Assembly (NCBI GenBank): GCA_964612995.1 | Contig: CAZTGE010000168.1 | Coordinates: forward strand, 1 to 8,459 | Length of the DNA: 8,459 bases | Source: SLQH01 sp964612995 | GTDB lineage: Bacteria > Planctomycetota > UBA11346 | Direction: 5' to 3' | Shown here: positions 1 to 6,563 of the stretch, piece after piece | Numbering within the stretch: the stretch's first letter is position 1 | Layout: each line of letters begins with the position of its first letter | Translations under genes and position numbers: made by a program | The notes under the pieces: generated by a model | The model's database searches: none | The model's input: only the letters and a program-made list of their open reading frames with translations | What the model was told of the DNA's origin: nothing

Positions 1-182
1 TGGCGCGTAGCGCCGCAGAAAACGCCAGCGCAGCTGGCGAGTGACGACAGAGGCGTGTGGGGGCGGAGCCGGCATCGCGCAGCGATAGCAGGCCCCAGTG
101 GGGCCTGCGGCCGGTGGAGCGCGACGAGCGACAGCGAGGAAGCCGGGGTGCGCCGAAGGCGCGAGGGGGCAGCGCCCCCTCT
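1..182. repeat. Cluster of five short hairpins with 3-nt loops, non-coding
   Basis: Five perfect stem-loops occur in 180 nt, each with a 3-nt loop: GGCGC-gta-GCGCC (2-14), CGCCAGC-gca-GCTGGCG (23-39), GCAGGCCCC/GGGGCCTGC (88-108, 9-bp stem or 21-nt palindrome), GCGCC-gaa-GGCGC (150-162) and the 8-bp stem at 163-181. Between them lie short repeats such as GCGACGAGCGACAGCGAGGA. No gene is supported here. A plus-strand open frame from 57 translates to an Arg/Gly/Ser-rich string typical of spurious products of such repeats. It resembles dispersed extragenic repeats of high-GC proteobacteria, but copy number cannot be judged from one window. Confidence 0.55.
163..181 (-). terminator. GC-rich hairpin just after dcd
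   Basis: GAGGGGGC and GCCCCCTC pair perfectly over 8 bp around a 3-nt loop (171-173), beginning 11 nt past the dcd stop. There is no T-run after the stem on the minus strand, so it is a weak candidate for an intrinsic terminator. It may instead stabilise the 3' end of the mRNA or be one unit of the hairpin cluster to its left. Confidence 0.45.
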
Positions 183-192
183 GTAAAAGGCC

Positions 193-1299
193 TCAGCGTT
201 CGCGGAAATGCTTGCTCAGGCGCGGGCCGGACTGGGTGGCGTAGTTGTTGCCGCGCCCACCGTAGAGCTCGGCGACCGGACAGGCTTCAGCCAGACGTTC
301 GTAGGCCATGCCGCAGATCGGCTGACGGTGGCGCAGGATGAGGTCGTCCTCGTGCGGACGGATCTCCAGGACCGCGCGCGTACCCGGCACCGGCCCGCCC
401 ATGCCCCACCCCGGATCGAAGAAGCCAGCGTAGTGGGCGCGGAACTCGCCAGCGGTGGGATCGTAGGGAACCATCTCGCAGGCAGTGTCGGCCGGCACCC
501 TGACCCGTTCCCAGGTGGCGAGGATGTAGAACCGGTCCTTCTCCAGAAACAGGTAGCCCGATGGGGGCGAGGCGACCGGGGCGAAGAAGTCGTCCGGTTC
601 GTGCCGCGCGCTGCCGCAGAGATCCAGGGGCAGGTGGGTCCGCTTGGCCATGTAGCCGACCACCGGACGCGAGAGATCGGCGGTCATCACCACCCGCGAG
701 TCGCGTACACTGCTCGCCGCCGGCATCGGCGCGCCATCGGGAGCGTAGAGCAACGGCTCACGCTCCCAGTTGGCGACCAGCGCTGCGGCATCGAACTGCT
801 CGCGATCGCGAAAGAAGATCGCCTGATTGAGACTGACCCCACTACGCAGGATCACGTCGAAGGCCCGCGGAATCAATTCGAGCCACAACTCGCCGGCGTA
901 GCCGGCACCGATGCGGTCGTAGCGGGTGCTGCTGTCGGTCAACACCCGGGTGGCGAGGTCGACCCGGCCGGTGCTGCTCTTGGAATTGGTATAAGCCTCG
1001 ATCCCCGGCGGTAGCGCGAAGCGCTCGCGCAGCCGCACCAGGTAGACCTGGTTGCGCGCGAGGCAGGTCGGCGCGCTGAGGCTGAGGCGTTCGAGCGCCA
1101 GTGCGTCGATGAGATCGCGCACGCGCTCGTCTTCGAGCGCGAGCACGCTGCCGGGCATGCGGAAGACCTCGCTGCTGATCGAGAGATCGAGCGAGGCCGG
1201 CTGGATCTGGTCGTCGGCCACACCGGCGTCGGAGGCGATCGCGCCGTCGGCGATCAGCCGCCGGATACCGGTCGCGCAAAGGGTCCCGCTGGTTTCCAC
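193..1299 (-). CDS. dcd: Two-domain 2'-deoxycytidine 5'-triphosphate deaminase
   Basis: This enzyme converts dCTP to dUTP and ammonia, feeding dUTPase and thymidylate synthesis. The 368-residue product is about twice the length of E. coli Dcd (193) and fits the long, duplicated Dcd family known mainly from alphaproteobacteria and some other proteobacteria. The first domain has IQPASLDL (32-39), NSKSSTGRVD (105-114) and GELWLELIPR (136-145). Aligned by eye to E. coli Dcd, Ser108, Arg112 and Glu141 match catalytic Ser111, Arg115 and Glu138. The second domain (about 225-368) repeats the fold, with HYAGFFDPGWG (289-299) and LEIRPHEDDLILRHRQPICGM. The GTG at 1299 is chosen because it gives VETSGTLCATGIRRLI, a normal Dcd beginning. 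No strong ribosome site precedes it, so the start is the least certain part. It stands alone, with no other nucleotide gene nearby. Confidence 0.88.
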   Translation of the reverse strand: METSGTLCATGIRRLIADGAIASDAGVADDQIQPASLDLSISSEVFRMPGSVLALEDERVRDLIDALALERLSLSAPTCLARNQVYLVRLRERFALPPGIEAYTNSKSSTGRVDLATRVLTDSSTRYDRIGAGYAGELWLELIPRAFDVILRSGVSLNQAIFFRDREQFDAAALVANWEREPLLYAPDGAPMPAASSVRDSRVVMTADLSRPVVGYMAKRTHLPLDLCGSARHEPDDFFAPVASPPSGYLFLEKDRFYILATWERVRVPADTACEMVPYDPTAGEFRAHYAGFFDPGWGMGGPVPGTRAVLEIRPHEDDLILRHRQPICGMAYERLAEACPVAELYGGRGNNYATQSGPRLSKHFRER

Positions 1300-1504
1300 G
1301 CGGTGGAGTCTGCGCGCTGGCGCGCCGGCGACAAGCGATCGAGCCGGTGCGCCAACAGGGCGACTCAAAGCTCGCAAATGAGGGCCATGCCGACCTGGTG
1401 ATCGGCGCTCCCGGGGCGAGCGTTGAGTCGCCCTGGGTGCGCCAACGGAGGCCGCTGCAAGCGCAGGACAGGCGAAGAGGGCAGGGTTCGCGCGGCCCAA
1501 GGTA
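1300..1504 (-). other. Intergenic region between the kinase gene and dcd
   Basis: This 205-nt stretch contains the repeat element described separately (1346-1446). I see no convincing promoter for dcd and no T-rich terminator after the kinase. The dcd frame stays open through this region up to 1500. The translation there is Arg/Ala/Pro-rich and unlike any Dcd, and it would run through the inverted repeat, so I treat it as non-coding. Confidence 0.6.
1346..1446. repeat. Near-perfect inverted repeat flanked by 11-bp direct repeats (MITE-like)
   Basis: The arms AGGGCGACTCAAAGCTCGC (1357-1375) and its near-exact reverse complement (1416-1434) match at 18 of 19 positions, with one mismatch (A against C in the reverse-complemented right arm). 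They enclose 41 nt minus one, i.e. 1376-1415. Directly outside are two copies of GGTGCGCCAAC at 1346-1356 and 1436-1446, with one spare base (1435) on the right. This is the layout of a very small insertion with terminal inverted repeats and target-site duplication, and no coding capacity. It could equally be a REP-type extragenic palindrome pair, or a transcript hairpin after the kinase gene. The base identities are direct observation; the mobile origin is inference. Confidence 0.65.
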
Positions 1505-3217
1505 CTACTGCGGCAGCACCACGCGGACCGTGGTGCCCGCGCCCGGCTCGCTGCGCAGGCCGACCTCGCCGCCGTGCTGTGTCACCAGACGGTGGACCAG
1601 CGCGAGACCGAGGCCGGTACCGCGGCTCTTGGAGGTGACGAAGGGCGTGAAGGCGCGCTCACGGATCTCGGGCGGCATGCCGCAGCCGTTGTCGCTCACC
1701 GCCAGCACCACGGTCGACTCGTCGCCCGGCGCCACCTGCACCCGGATCCACGGCGCGCCGACCTCGCGCACCGCGTCGATGGCGTTGCCGAGCAGGTTGA
1801 GACAGATCTGCCGCAGGTGGTCCTCGTCGGCGTGAACCGTGCCCGGGGTCGCCGGATCGAGCGCCACCTGCAGCTCGAGCTGGGCAGGCAGATCGGGCGT
1901 CAAGCGCACCTGCCGCTCGATGTCGGTGAGGAAGCCGTGCCAGGCGATGATCATCGGTTCGGGCTGGCGGGTACGCGCCAGACGCAGGAAGTCCTCGATG
2001 ATCCGGCCGACGCGGTCGGATTCGTCGATCATGATCCGGGTCAATGATACCGCGTCGTCCTTGCCCCAGCGCTCGGCCAGATGCTCCAACTCCTGCGCGC
2101 AACCGCGCAGGCTCGCAAGCGGATTGCGGACCTCGTGCGCGATGCCCGCGGCCATCTCGCCCATCGCCGCGAGCCGCTCGCTGCGCTCGGCCTCACGTTC
2201 GAGCGCGCGCAGCGCGCTCTCGTCCGACACCGTCAGCGCGGTGGCCACCCGCCGCCCGCGCCTGCCGTAGAGCGCCTTGAGATGAAGCGAGAGCGATCGC
2301 CCCGCTGCCGTGCGCAGCCGCAGCACGTGGGTCTCGCCAGGCCGGGCGAAGAGCTCGCGCACCGGTGCCAGGCTCTCGCCCGCGAACAGCGCGTCGATCC
2401 GCGGTTCGGCGTTCTGGGCCGGTTCGATGTCGAGCAGGCGCAGCAGCTCGCTGTTGGAATACAGCACGCGGCCATGGCGATCGGCGACCAGCACCCCCTC
2501 GCCGAGATGGTCGAGCAGCTCGTCGGTGAGCACGCGCTCCTCGTGCAGCCGTCGGCCGAGGTACTGCGCGAGCAGATCGACCAGCACCAACGCGCCGATC
2601 TGGGCGACCATCGTGCTGACGATGCGTTGCGGGTCGACCAGCGCACGCGGGACGTTGGTCGGCGAAAGCCCGGCCGGCAGGACCCAGGCGAGGTAGAGCA
2701 CGCCGGAGATGCCCAGGATCGCCGAGGCGAGCACCGGCACCATGAACGGCAAGCGGCCCGGCAGGATCAGGTTGCTCCCGAGAACCACCGCGAACAGCAG
2801 GGGCACGCCGGGCCCGACCACGCCACCGGAGAGGTAGATCACGTAGCCGACCCACAGTACGTCGAAGGCCACATGCAGGGCGAGCTTGCGCATCGACCGC
2901 ACGCGACGCACGCCCATGACCTGGACCACAGCGACCAGCGCCACCAGGATGAACACCACGGCCAGGCGCTCGCGGATCTGCTCGCTGGCGACCAGGTTGC
3001 CGGTCTCCGAGGCCGGAGCGAGGGTGACCACCGCCAACGCCAGGGCCAGCAGCAACAGCCGCAACAGGCTCAGCAGCCGCGCGGCGATCCTGACTTCGGG
3101 ATGGATGGGGTCGGGGCGTTCACCCATGCGCCCGATCCTGGGGGCCGACGCGCAGGCGCTACCGGCGAGCGCCTGCGCGGTCGCATCCGACGCCTGGTCG
3201 GTCCGGCCGGTAGCCAT
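1505..3217 (-). CDS. pilS: PilS-like membrane sensor histidine kinase (PAS-HisKA-HATPase)
   Basis: This sensor kinase probably phosphorylates a PilR-type sigma-54 activator to control pilin expression. The 570-residue product has six predicted membrane helices (about 43-66, 85-103, 112-130, 137-153, 157-180, 198-219). A PAS domain (about 232-330) and a HisKA region with AHEVRNPLASLRG follow, with phospho-accepting His361. The ATPase domain has NLLGNAIDA (Asn478), DNGCGM (509-514), FTPFVTSK (523-530) and GTGLGLAL (533-540). All catalytic boxes are intact. The IYLSGGVVGPGVPLLFAVVLG stretch resembles the membrane part of Pseudomonas PilS. The outer ATG (3217), 6 nt after the pilC stop, is given as the full extent. 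The ATG at 3127 (540 residues) is a serious alternative: it has AGGA 8 nt upstream, and the extra 30 residues look non-conserved. No response regulator gene follows, so the PilS name rests on architecture and the pilC neighbour. Confidence 0.85.
   Translation of the reverse strand: MATGRTDQASDATAQALAGSACASAPRIGRMGERPDPIHPEVRIAARLLSLLRLLLLALALAVVTLAPASETGNLVASEQIRERLAVVFILVALVAVVQVMGVRRVRSMRKLALHVAFDVLWVGYVIYLSGGVVGPGVPLLFAVVLGSNLILPGRLPFMVPVLASAILGISGVLYLAWVLPAGLSPTNVPRALVDPQRIVSTMVAQIGALVLVDLLAQYLGRRLHEERVLTDELLDHLGEGVLVADRHGRVLYSNSELLRLLDIEPAQNAEPRIDALFAGESLAPVRELFARPGETHVLRLRTAAGRSLSLHLKALYGRRGRRVATALTVSDESALRALEREAERSERLAAMGEMAAGIAHEVRNPLASLRGCAQELEHLAERWGKDDAVSLTRIMIDESDRVGRIIEDFLRLARTRQPEPMIIAWHGFLTDIERQVRLTPDLPAQLELQVALDPATPGTVHADEDHLRQICLNLLGNAIDAVREVGAPWIRVQVAPGDESTVVLAVSDNGCGMPPEIRERAFTPFVTSKSRGTGLGLALVHRLVTQHGGEVGLRSEPGAGTTVRVVLPQ
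3136..3139 (-). promoter_or_regulatory. Possible Shine-Dalgarno for an internal start of the kinase gene
   Basis: AGGA lies 8 nt upstream of the in-frame ATG at 3127, whereas the ATG at 3217 has no good site at proper spacing. Starting here would give a 540-residue kinase, near the roughly 530 residues of Pseudomonas PilS, and would leave 96 nt between pilC and the kinase. Confidence 0.45.
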
Positions 3218-3223
3218 GCCTGG

Positions 3224-4465
3224 TCAGCCAGCGGCCGCCTGCTGACCCAGGGCCTTCTGCATCTCGAGGATCGGCCAGAAGATGGCCAGCACGATCAGAC
3301 CGACGATGAAGCCCATGATGCCGATCATGATCGGCTCGATCAGACTGGTCAGAGCCTTGACCGTGGCGTGGACCTGCTCGTCGTAGAAGTCGGCGACCTT
3401 GCTCAGCAGGGTCTCGAGCGCACCGGATTTCTCGCCGATGGAGATCATCCGCACCACCATCGGTGGGAACACCCAGCACTCCTCGAGCGGCGCGGTCAGG
3501 CTCTGGCCCTCGCGCACGCACTCGCGCGTATCCATCACCGCTTCGGCCAACACCCGGTTGCCCGAGGTGTTGGCGACGATCTCCAGCGCGCCGAGCAGCG
3601 GCACGCCGGAACTCAGCAGGGTGGAGAAGGTGCGGGTGAAACGGCTGACCAGCACCTTCTGGCTCAGCTGGCCGAAGACCGGCATCTTGAGCTTGAGCGT
3701 GTCGGTCAGGTAACAGAAGCGCTCGTTCTTGCGCGCGACGCGATAGCCGACGAATACCGCGACGATCGCGACGATGACCAGCAGCACATTCGCCTGCAGC
3801 CAATCCGAAGTCGCCATCACGCCGACGGTCACGATCGGCAGGTCGACTTTCATCCGGGTGAACATGGTCGCGAACTTCGGCACCACCCCGATCAGGAGGT
3901 AGCCGGCGATGAGCAGGATCATCGCCAACGAGATCACCGGATAGGTCATCGCGGACTTGATCTCGCGCTTGAGCGATTCGCTCGCCTCCATGTATTCGGC
4001 GAGGCGGTTGAGGATCGCGTCCATCTGGCCCGAGGCCTCGCCCGCCTTGACCATGTTGATGTAGATGTCGGGGAAGACCTTGGGGTAGTGGGTCATCGCC
4101 TCCGAGAGCGCGGTACCACCGCGCACCGCATCGGCGAGTTCGAGCAAGGCGGTGCCGAAGCCCTGGTTGTCCTCGGCCACCTGTTCGGCGAGGATCTCGA
4201 TCGCTTCGAGCAATGGAATGCCCGCGCTGAGCATGGTCGCCATCTGGCGGGTGAACATCGCCAGATCGGCCTGGCTGGCCTTCTTCGCCGGCTCGCCGAA
4301 CAGGCGGATCTCCTTGGGCGGCGGCTTCTCCTGGATGCTGACCACCGCCAGCCCGCGTTGCCGCAGGCGACCGGTCGCGTCGCTCTCGTTGGCGGCCTCG
4401 ACCGTGCCCTTGAGCTGCCGGCCGGTGTCGTTGCGCGCCACGTATTGGAACTTCAGTTTCGCCAC
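3224..4465 (-). CDS. pilC: Type IV pilus inner-membrane platform protein PilC (GspF family)
   Basis: PilC is the inner-membrane platform on which the PilB and PilT ATPases act to assemble and retract type IV pili. The 413-residue protein is of usual length (about 400-410). It has a short N-terminal cytoplasmic region (FQYVARNDTGRQLKGTVEA) and two T2SSF repeats at about 71-193 and 274-396. Each repeat opens with FTRQMATMLSAGIPLLEAIE or FTRTFSTLLSSGVPLLGALE and carries the GE(A/K)SG signature (AGEASGQMD at 141-149, IGEKSGALE at 343-351). Three membrane helices lie at about 174-195, 225-242 and 378-399. The start is a GTG with a good ribosome site. GspF of type II secretion has the same fold; PilC is preferred because of the N-terminus and the PilS-like kinase next door. 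pilB and pilD, the usual neighbours, are not in the window. Confidence 0.9.
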   Translation of the reverse strand: MAKLKFQYVARNDTGRQLKGTVEAANESDATGRLRQRGLAVVSIQEKPPPKEIRLFGEPAKKASQADLAMFTRQMATMLSAGIPLLEAIEILAEQVAEDNQGFGTALLELADAVRGGTALSEAMTHYPKVFPDIYINMVKAGEASGQMDAILNRLAEYMEASESLKREIKSAMTYPVISLAMILLIAGYLLIGVVPKFATMFTRMKVDLPIVTVGVMATSDWLQANVLLVIVAIVAVFVGYRVARKNERFCYLTDTLKLKMPVFGQLSQKVLVSRFTRTFSTLLSSGVPLLGALEIVANTSGNRVLAEAVMDTRECVREGQSLTAPLEECWVFPPMVVRMISIGEKSGALETLLSKVADFYDEQVHATVKALTSLIEPIMIGIMGFIVGLIVLAIFWPILEMQKALGQQAAAG

Positions 4466-4577
4466 CGTCGCTCCCCTCGGTACTGCACCGTCATGATGCA
4501 GGCAGTTGTCTGATGTGGCAAGGACCTTGTGCCCGTTGCCCGCCGGCTTCGCCCGACACCGGCCCCAGCGACCCGGA
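4466..4577 (-). other. Intergenic gap between fliN and pilC
   Basis: This 112-nt gap separates the motility block from the pilus block and would have to hold any promoter for pilC and any terminator for the motility operon. I see no terminator with a T-run and no convincing sigma-70 or sigma-54 promoter on the minus strand. An 11-nt palindrome (CAAGGaCCTTG, 4519-4529) lies about 54 nt upstream of the pilC start and could be an operator or chance. A weak 5-bp GCCGG/CCGGC hairpin lies nearer to fliN. Read-through from fliN into pilC is therefore possible. Confidence 0.4.
4471..4478 (-). promoter_or_regulatory. Shine-Dalgarno of pilC
   Basis: GAGGGGAG lies 5 nt upstream of the GTG at 4465. It supports the GTG as the true start of pilC, since no ATG with a comparable site lies nearby in that frame. 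Confidence 0.75.
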
Positions 4578-4997
4578 TCAGGCCTCGGCAGCCTCGGCGA
4601 CCTCGTCGCTGGCGGCGGTGGCCCCGTTGGGCCCCATGGCGGCGACGCGGGAGCGCGGATCGACGATCGCGGTGACGCGGATGCCGAAACGGTCGTCGAC
4701 CACCACCACCTCGCCGCGGGCCATCAGCTTGTCGTTGATCATGATGTCGAGAGCTTCGCCGGCGAGCTTGTCGAGCTCGATCACCTTGCCCGGGGTGAGT
4801 TTGAGCACCTCCTCGATCACCATGTCGGTGCGCCCCAGCTCCACGGTCAGGGTGACCTCGATGTCCTTGATCATGTCGATGTCAGGCTGCGGCGAGGCGG
4901 TCGCCCCCGCTCCGTCGAGATCGGGGAACTCCGCGGCCTGGACCTCGGGCTCATCGCCCCCCGCTTCGGCACCTTCGGGCATCTGCTCGTCAGCCAT
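4578..4997 (-). CDS. fliN: Flagellar motor switch protein FliN
   Basis: FliN forms the base of the C-ring with FliM and helps dock the export apparatus through FliH. The 139-residue product has an acidic, Ala/Pro-rich N-terminus (1-40) and a SpoA domain at about 43-113. The SpoA domain is unmistakable: DIEVTLTVELGRTDMVIEEV, LTPGKVIELDKLAGE, and VVVVDDRFGIRVTAIV. The ATG overlaps the fliM stop by 8 nt, and its Shine-Dalgarno GAGGAG (5005-5010) is made by the two Glu codons near the end of FliM, so translation is coupled. After the SpoA domain comes an extra tail of about 20 residues, rich in Ala and Glu (117-139), where many FliN proteins end within a few residues. It is the last motility gene here; fliO, fliP, fliQ and fliR do not follow. 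Confidence 0.97.
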   Translation of the reverse strand: MADEQMPEGAEAGGDEPEVQAAEFPDLDGAGATASPQPDIDMIKDIEVTLTVELGRTDMVIEEVLKLTPGKVIELDKLAGEALDIMINDKLMARGEVVVVDDRFGIRVTAIVDPRSRVAAMGPNGATAASDEVAEAAEA

Positions 4998-6015
4998 ATT
5001 TCAACTCCTCGGCCCCTCTGGCCTTGCTCGGCACCACCTCGGGCAGCGGGCCCCGTGGCAACAACTGCTCGACCAGGAAGCCGACCTTGCGCCCGATGCG
5101 CCCGGGCCGGCCCTGGAGCTTGTACAATCCGGCCAGATGCCCTTGCATCGGCTCGTCGCGCGGCTGGTCGAGCACGATCACATCCCCCTTGCTCATCGCC
5201 AGCACCTCGCCGATGCGCAGGGTCGCGGTGCCGAGCTCGATCCGCAGCGGCACCATGGTATCGGAGACGATGCGGTCGATGTGCTCACGCTGCTCGGGGG
5301 TCTGGCGCAGGTCGATCTGGGCGAAGCGGGTCTGGGACGAGAGCTTGCCCACCGCCCCTTCGAGGTTGATGAAGGGGATGGCCATGCATAGCTCGCCCGG
5401 CTCCATCTCTTCGGGACCCTGGATGCTGAAGGTCGAGACCAGCACCATCTCACCGGCAGGAATGACCTGAGCGAACTGCGGGTCGGATTCGCGCTCGATG
5501 ACCTTGAACCGGATCGGCTGCAGGCGGCTCCAGGCCTCGCTGAGCAGGCCCTGGAAGCGATCGGTGACGTTGTCGATCAGGCTCTCCTCGACCATCGTCA
5601 ACGCTCGGGGACGGTCGAGCGCCTTGCCGCGCCCGCCGAGCATGCGATCGATCAGGCTGAAGGCGAGTTTGGAATCGACGGTCATGATGCAGCGCTCGGG
5701 CGCGCCACTCATCTCCAGCACCTGCAGCGCCGTCGGGTTGGACAAGGAGGCGTGGAACACATCGAAGCTCAGCTGGCCGAGGCTGACCAGCGCGACCTCG
5801 ACGCTGACCTGCAGCAGACGCGCGAGGTGGTACTCGAAATCCTGGGCGATCGACTCGTGCATCCGTTGCAGCGAGCGGATCTGATCGGGGTTGAGCTTGT
5901 CGGGGCGGGCGAAGTCGTAATCGACCACCCGCTGCGGCTCCATCGCCGACGAGGGATCATGCTCGACCGCGTCGAGCAGGGCGTTGAGTTCGTCCTCGGA
6001 GAGGATGTCGTCCAT
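4990..6015 (-). CDS. fliM: Flagellar motor switch protein FliM
   Basis: FliM is the middle component of the cytoplasmic C-ring. It binds phosphorylated CheY and relays the signal to FliG, setting rotation direction. The 341-residue length is typical. The N-terminal CheY-P-binding peptide is clear (DDILSEDELNALLDAV, residues 2-17). The CheC-like middle domain spans about 45-235 and includes the loop LGGRGKA (126-132), equivalent to the FliG-contacting GGxG motif. The C-terminal SpoA domain, which pairs with FliN, spans about 250-318 (IELGTATLRIGEVLAMSKGD). The ATG at 6015 is chosen because it begins exactly at the CheY-binding motif and has GGGGG 4 nt upstream, right after the fliL stop. The frame stays open upstream, but that extra sequence is the antisense of nothing and simply overlaps fliL out of frame. 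The 3' end overlaps fliN by 8 nt. Confidence 0.97.
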   Translation of the reverse strand: MDDILSEDELNALLDAVEHDPSSAMEPQRVVDYDFARPDKLNPDQIRSLQRMHESIAQDFEYHLARLLQVSVEVALVSLGQLSFDVFHASLSNPTALQVLEMSGAPERCIMTVDSKLAFSLIDRMLGGRGKALDRPRALTMVEESLIDNVTDRFQGLLSEAWSRLQPIRFKVIERESDPQFAQVIPAGEMVLVSTFSIQGPEEMEPGELCMAIPFINLEGAVGKLSSQTRFAQIDLRQTPEQREHIDRIVSDTMVPLRIELGTATLRIGEVLAMSKGDVIVLDQPRDEPMQGHLAGLYKLQGRPGRIGRKVGFLVEQLLPRGPLPEVVPSKARGAEELKYG

Positions 6016-6023
6016 GCCGCCCC

Positions 6024-6563
6024 CTACTGCACCAGCAGCCCGGTCAGGACCACCTTCTCGATGTATTCGGTGTCGGTGCCCTCGCTGCGGAAGATGGTCC
6101 GCAGCTCGTTGTTGAGCTCGTCCTTGAAGGTGGTGCGCAACTTGGTGTGGACGTACTCGCTCGAGAGCTCCTCCATGTCGAAGGAATGCAACCGTTCCTC
6201 GAGCGCTTCGTGCAGGATCCGCCGCACCTCTTCGCGTGCGACCTGTTCGGCCTGCTCGTTGACCACCCACAGTTCGACGTTGACCTTGCAGTAACGCAGG
6301 CCCTGCTCGTTGCCGACGTTGGCCATGACATCGCCCAACATCATCGGCTGGCATTCGTCGAGCAGGTTGCGCTCCGGCTGGTCGCGCGTCTCCTGGCCGG
6401 TCTCCTCCTGCTCCTGAGCCGAGAGCACACCATAGAGCACGAAGCCGGCGGTGAGCACGAACACGATCAGCACCAGCAGGGCCAGGGCCGGACCGAGGTA
6501 GCCCCCGCCCGAAGACTTCTTCTCGCCGATCTGTTCGTCGTCGCCCTTCGCATCGTCAGCCAT
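6024..6563 (-). CDS. fliL: Flagellar basal body-associated protein FliL
   Basis: FliL is a single-pass inner-membrane protein that surrounds or supports the stator and is needed for full torque or swarming in many species. The 179-residue product has a charged cytoplasmic N-terminus, one membrane helix at about 24-46, and a periplasmic domain of about 130 residues. That domain ends in IEKVVLTGLLVQ, which resembles the closing FTEFVIQ-type strand of FliL. Two ATG codons are adjacent. The second (6563) is chosen because the strong GAGGAGGT (6569-6576) lies 5 nt upstream of it but only 2 nt from the first. The gene starts inside the end of the second motB-like gene and is followed 8 nt later by fliM, a standard fliL-fliM order. 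Two cysteines (71 and 92) lie in the periplasmic domain, which is unusual. Sequence similarity to FliL is modest, so context carries part of the call. Confidence 0.87.
   Translation of the reverse strand: MADDAKGDDEQIGEKKSSGGGYLGPALALLVLIVFVLTAGFVLYGVLSAQEQEETGQETRDQPERNLLDECQPMMLGDVMANVGNEQGLRYCKVNVELWVVNEQAEQVAREEVRRILHEALEERLHSFDMEELSSEYVHTKLRTTFKDELNNELRTIFRSEGTDTEYIEKVVLTGLLVQ

Noticed and set aside
57..341. A 94-codon plus-strand frame across the hairpin cluster and the dcd 3' end.
   Set aside because: The translation is a repeat-derived Arg/Gly/Ser string, and half of it is antisense to dcd.
208..1014. A 268-codon plus-strand frame opposite dcd.
   Set aside because: Antisense of a gene with clear family motifs; no recognisable domain of its own.
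1300..1500. An N-terminal extension of dcd by 67 residues, starting at 1500.
   Set aside because: The extension is Arg/Ala/Pro-rich, passes through the inverted repeat, and precedes the normal Dcd beginning at the GTG at 1299.
3224..4465. Naming the platform protein GspF (type II secretion).
   Set aside because: No other gsp gene is present. The neighbouring kinase resembles PilS and the N-terminus fits PilC. The two families are close, so this is a preference and not proof.
2081..4513. An 810-codon plus-strand open frame, rich in His, Gln, Asp and Arg, running antisense to the kinase and pilC genes.
   Set aside because: It is the mirror of two well-supported genes in high-GC DNA, where antisense stops are rare. 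Its composition is low-complexity and matches no recognisable domain.
4516..4532. A sigma-54-like TGGCA...TTG sequence on the plus strand, and GGCAC...TTGC on the minus strand.
   Set aside because: On the plus strand the -12 element lacks the GC and there is no gene to drive. On the minus strand the spacing is 2 nt too long.
6016..6354. A 113-residue upstream extension of FliM.
   Set aside because: It overlaps fliL in another frame, and the CheY-binding peptide that begins FliM starts exactly at the ATG at 6015.
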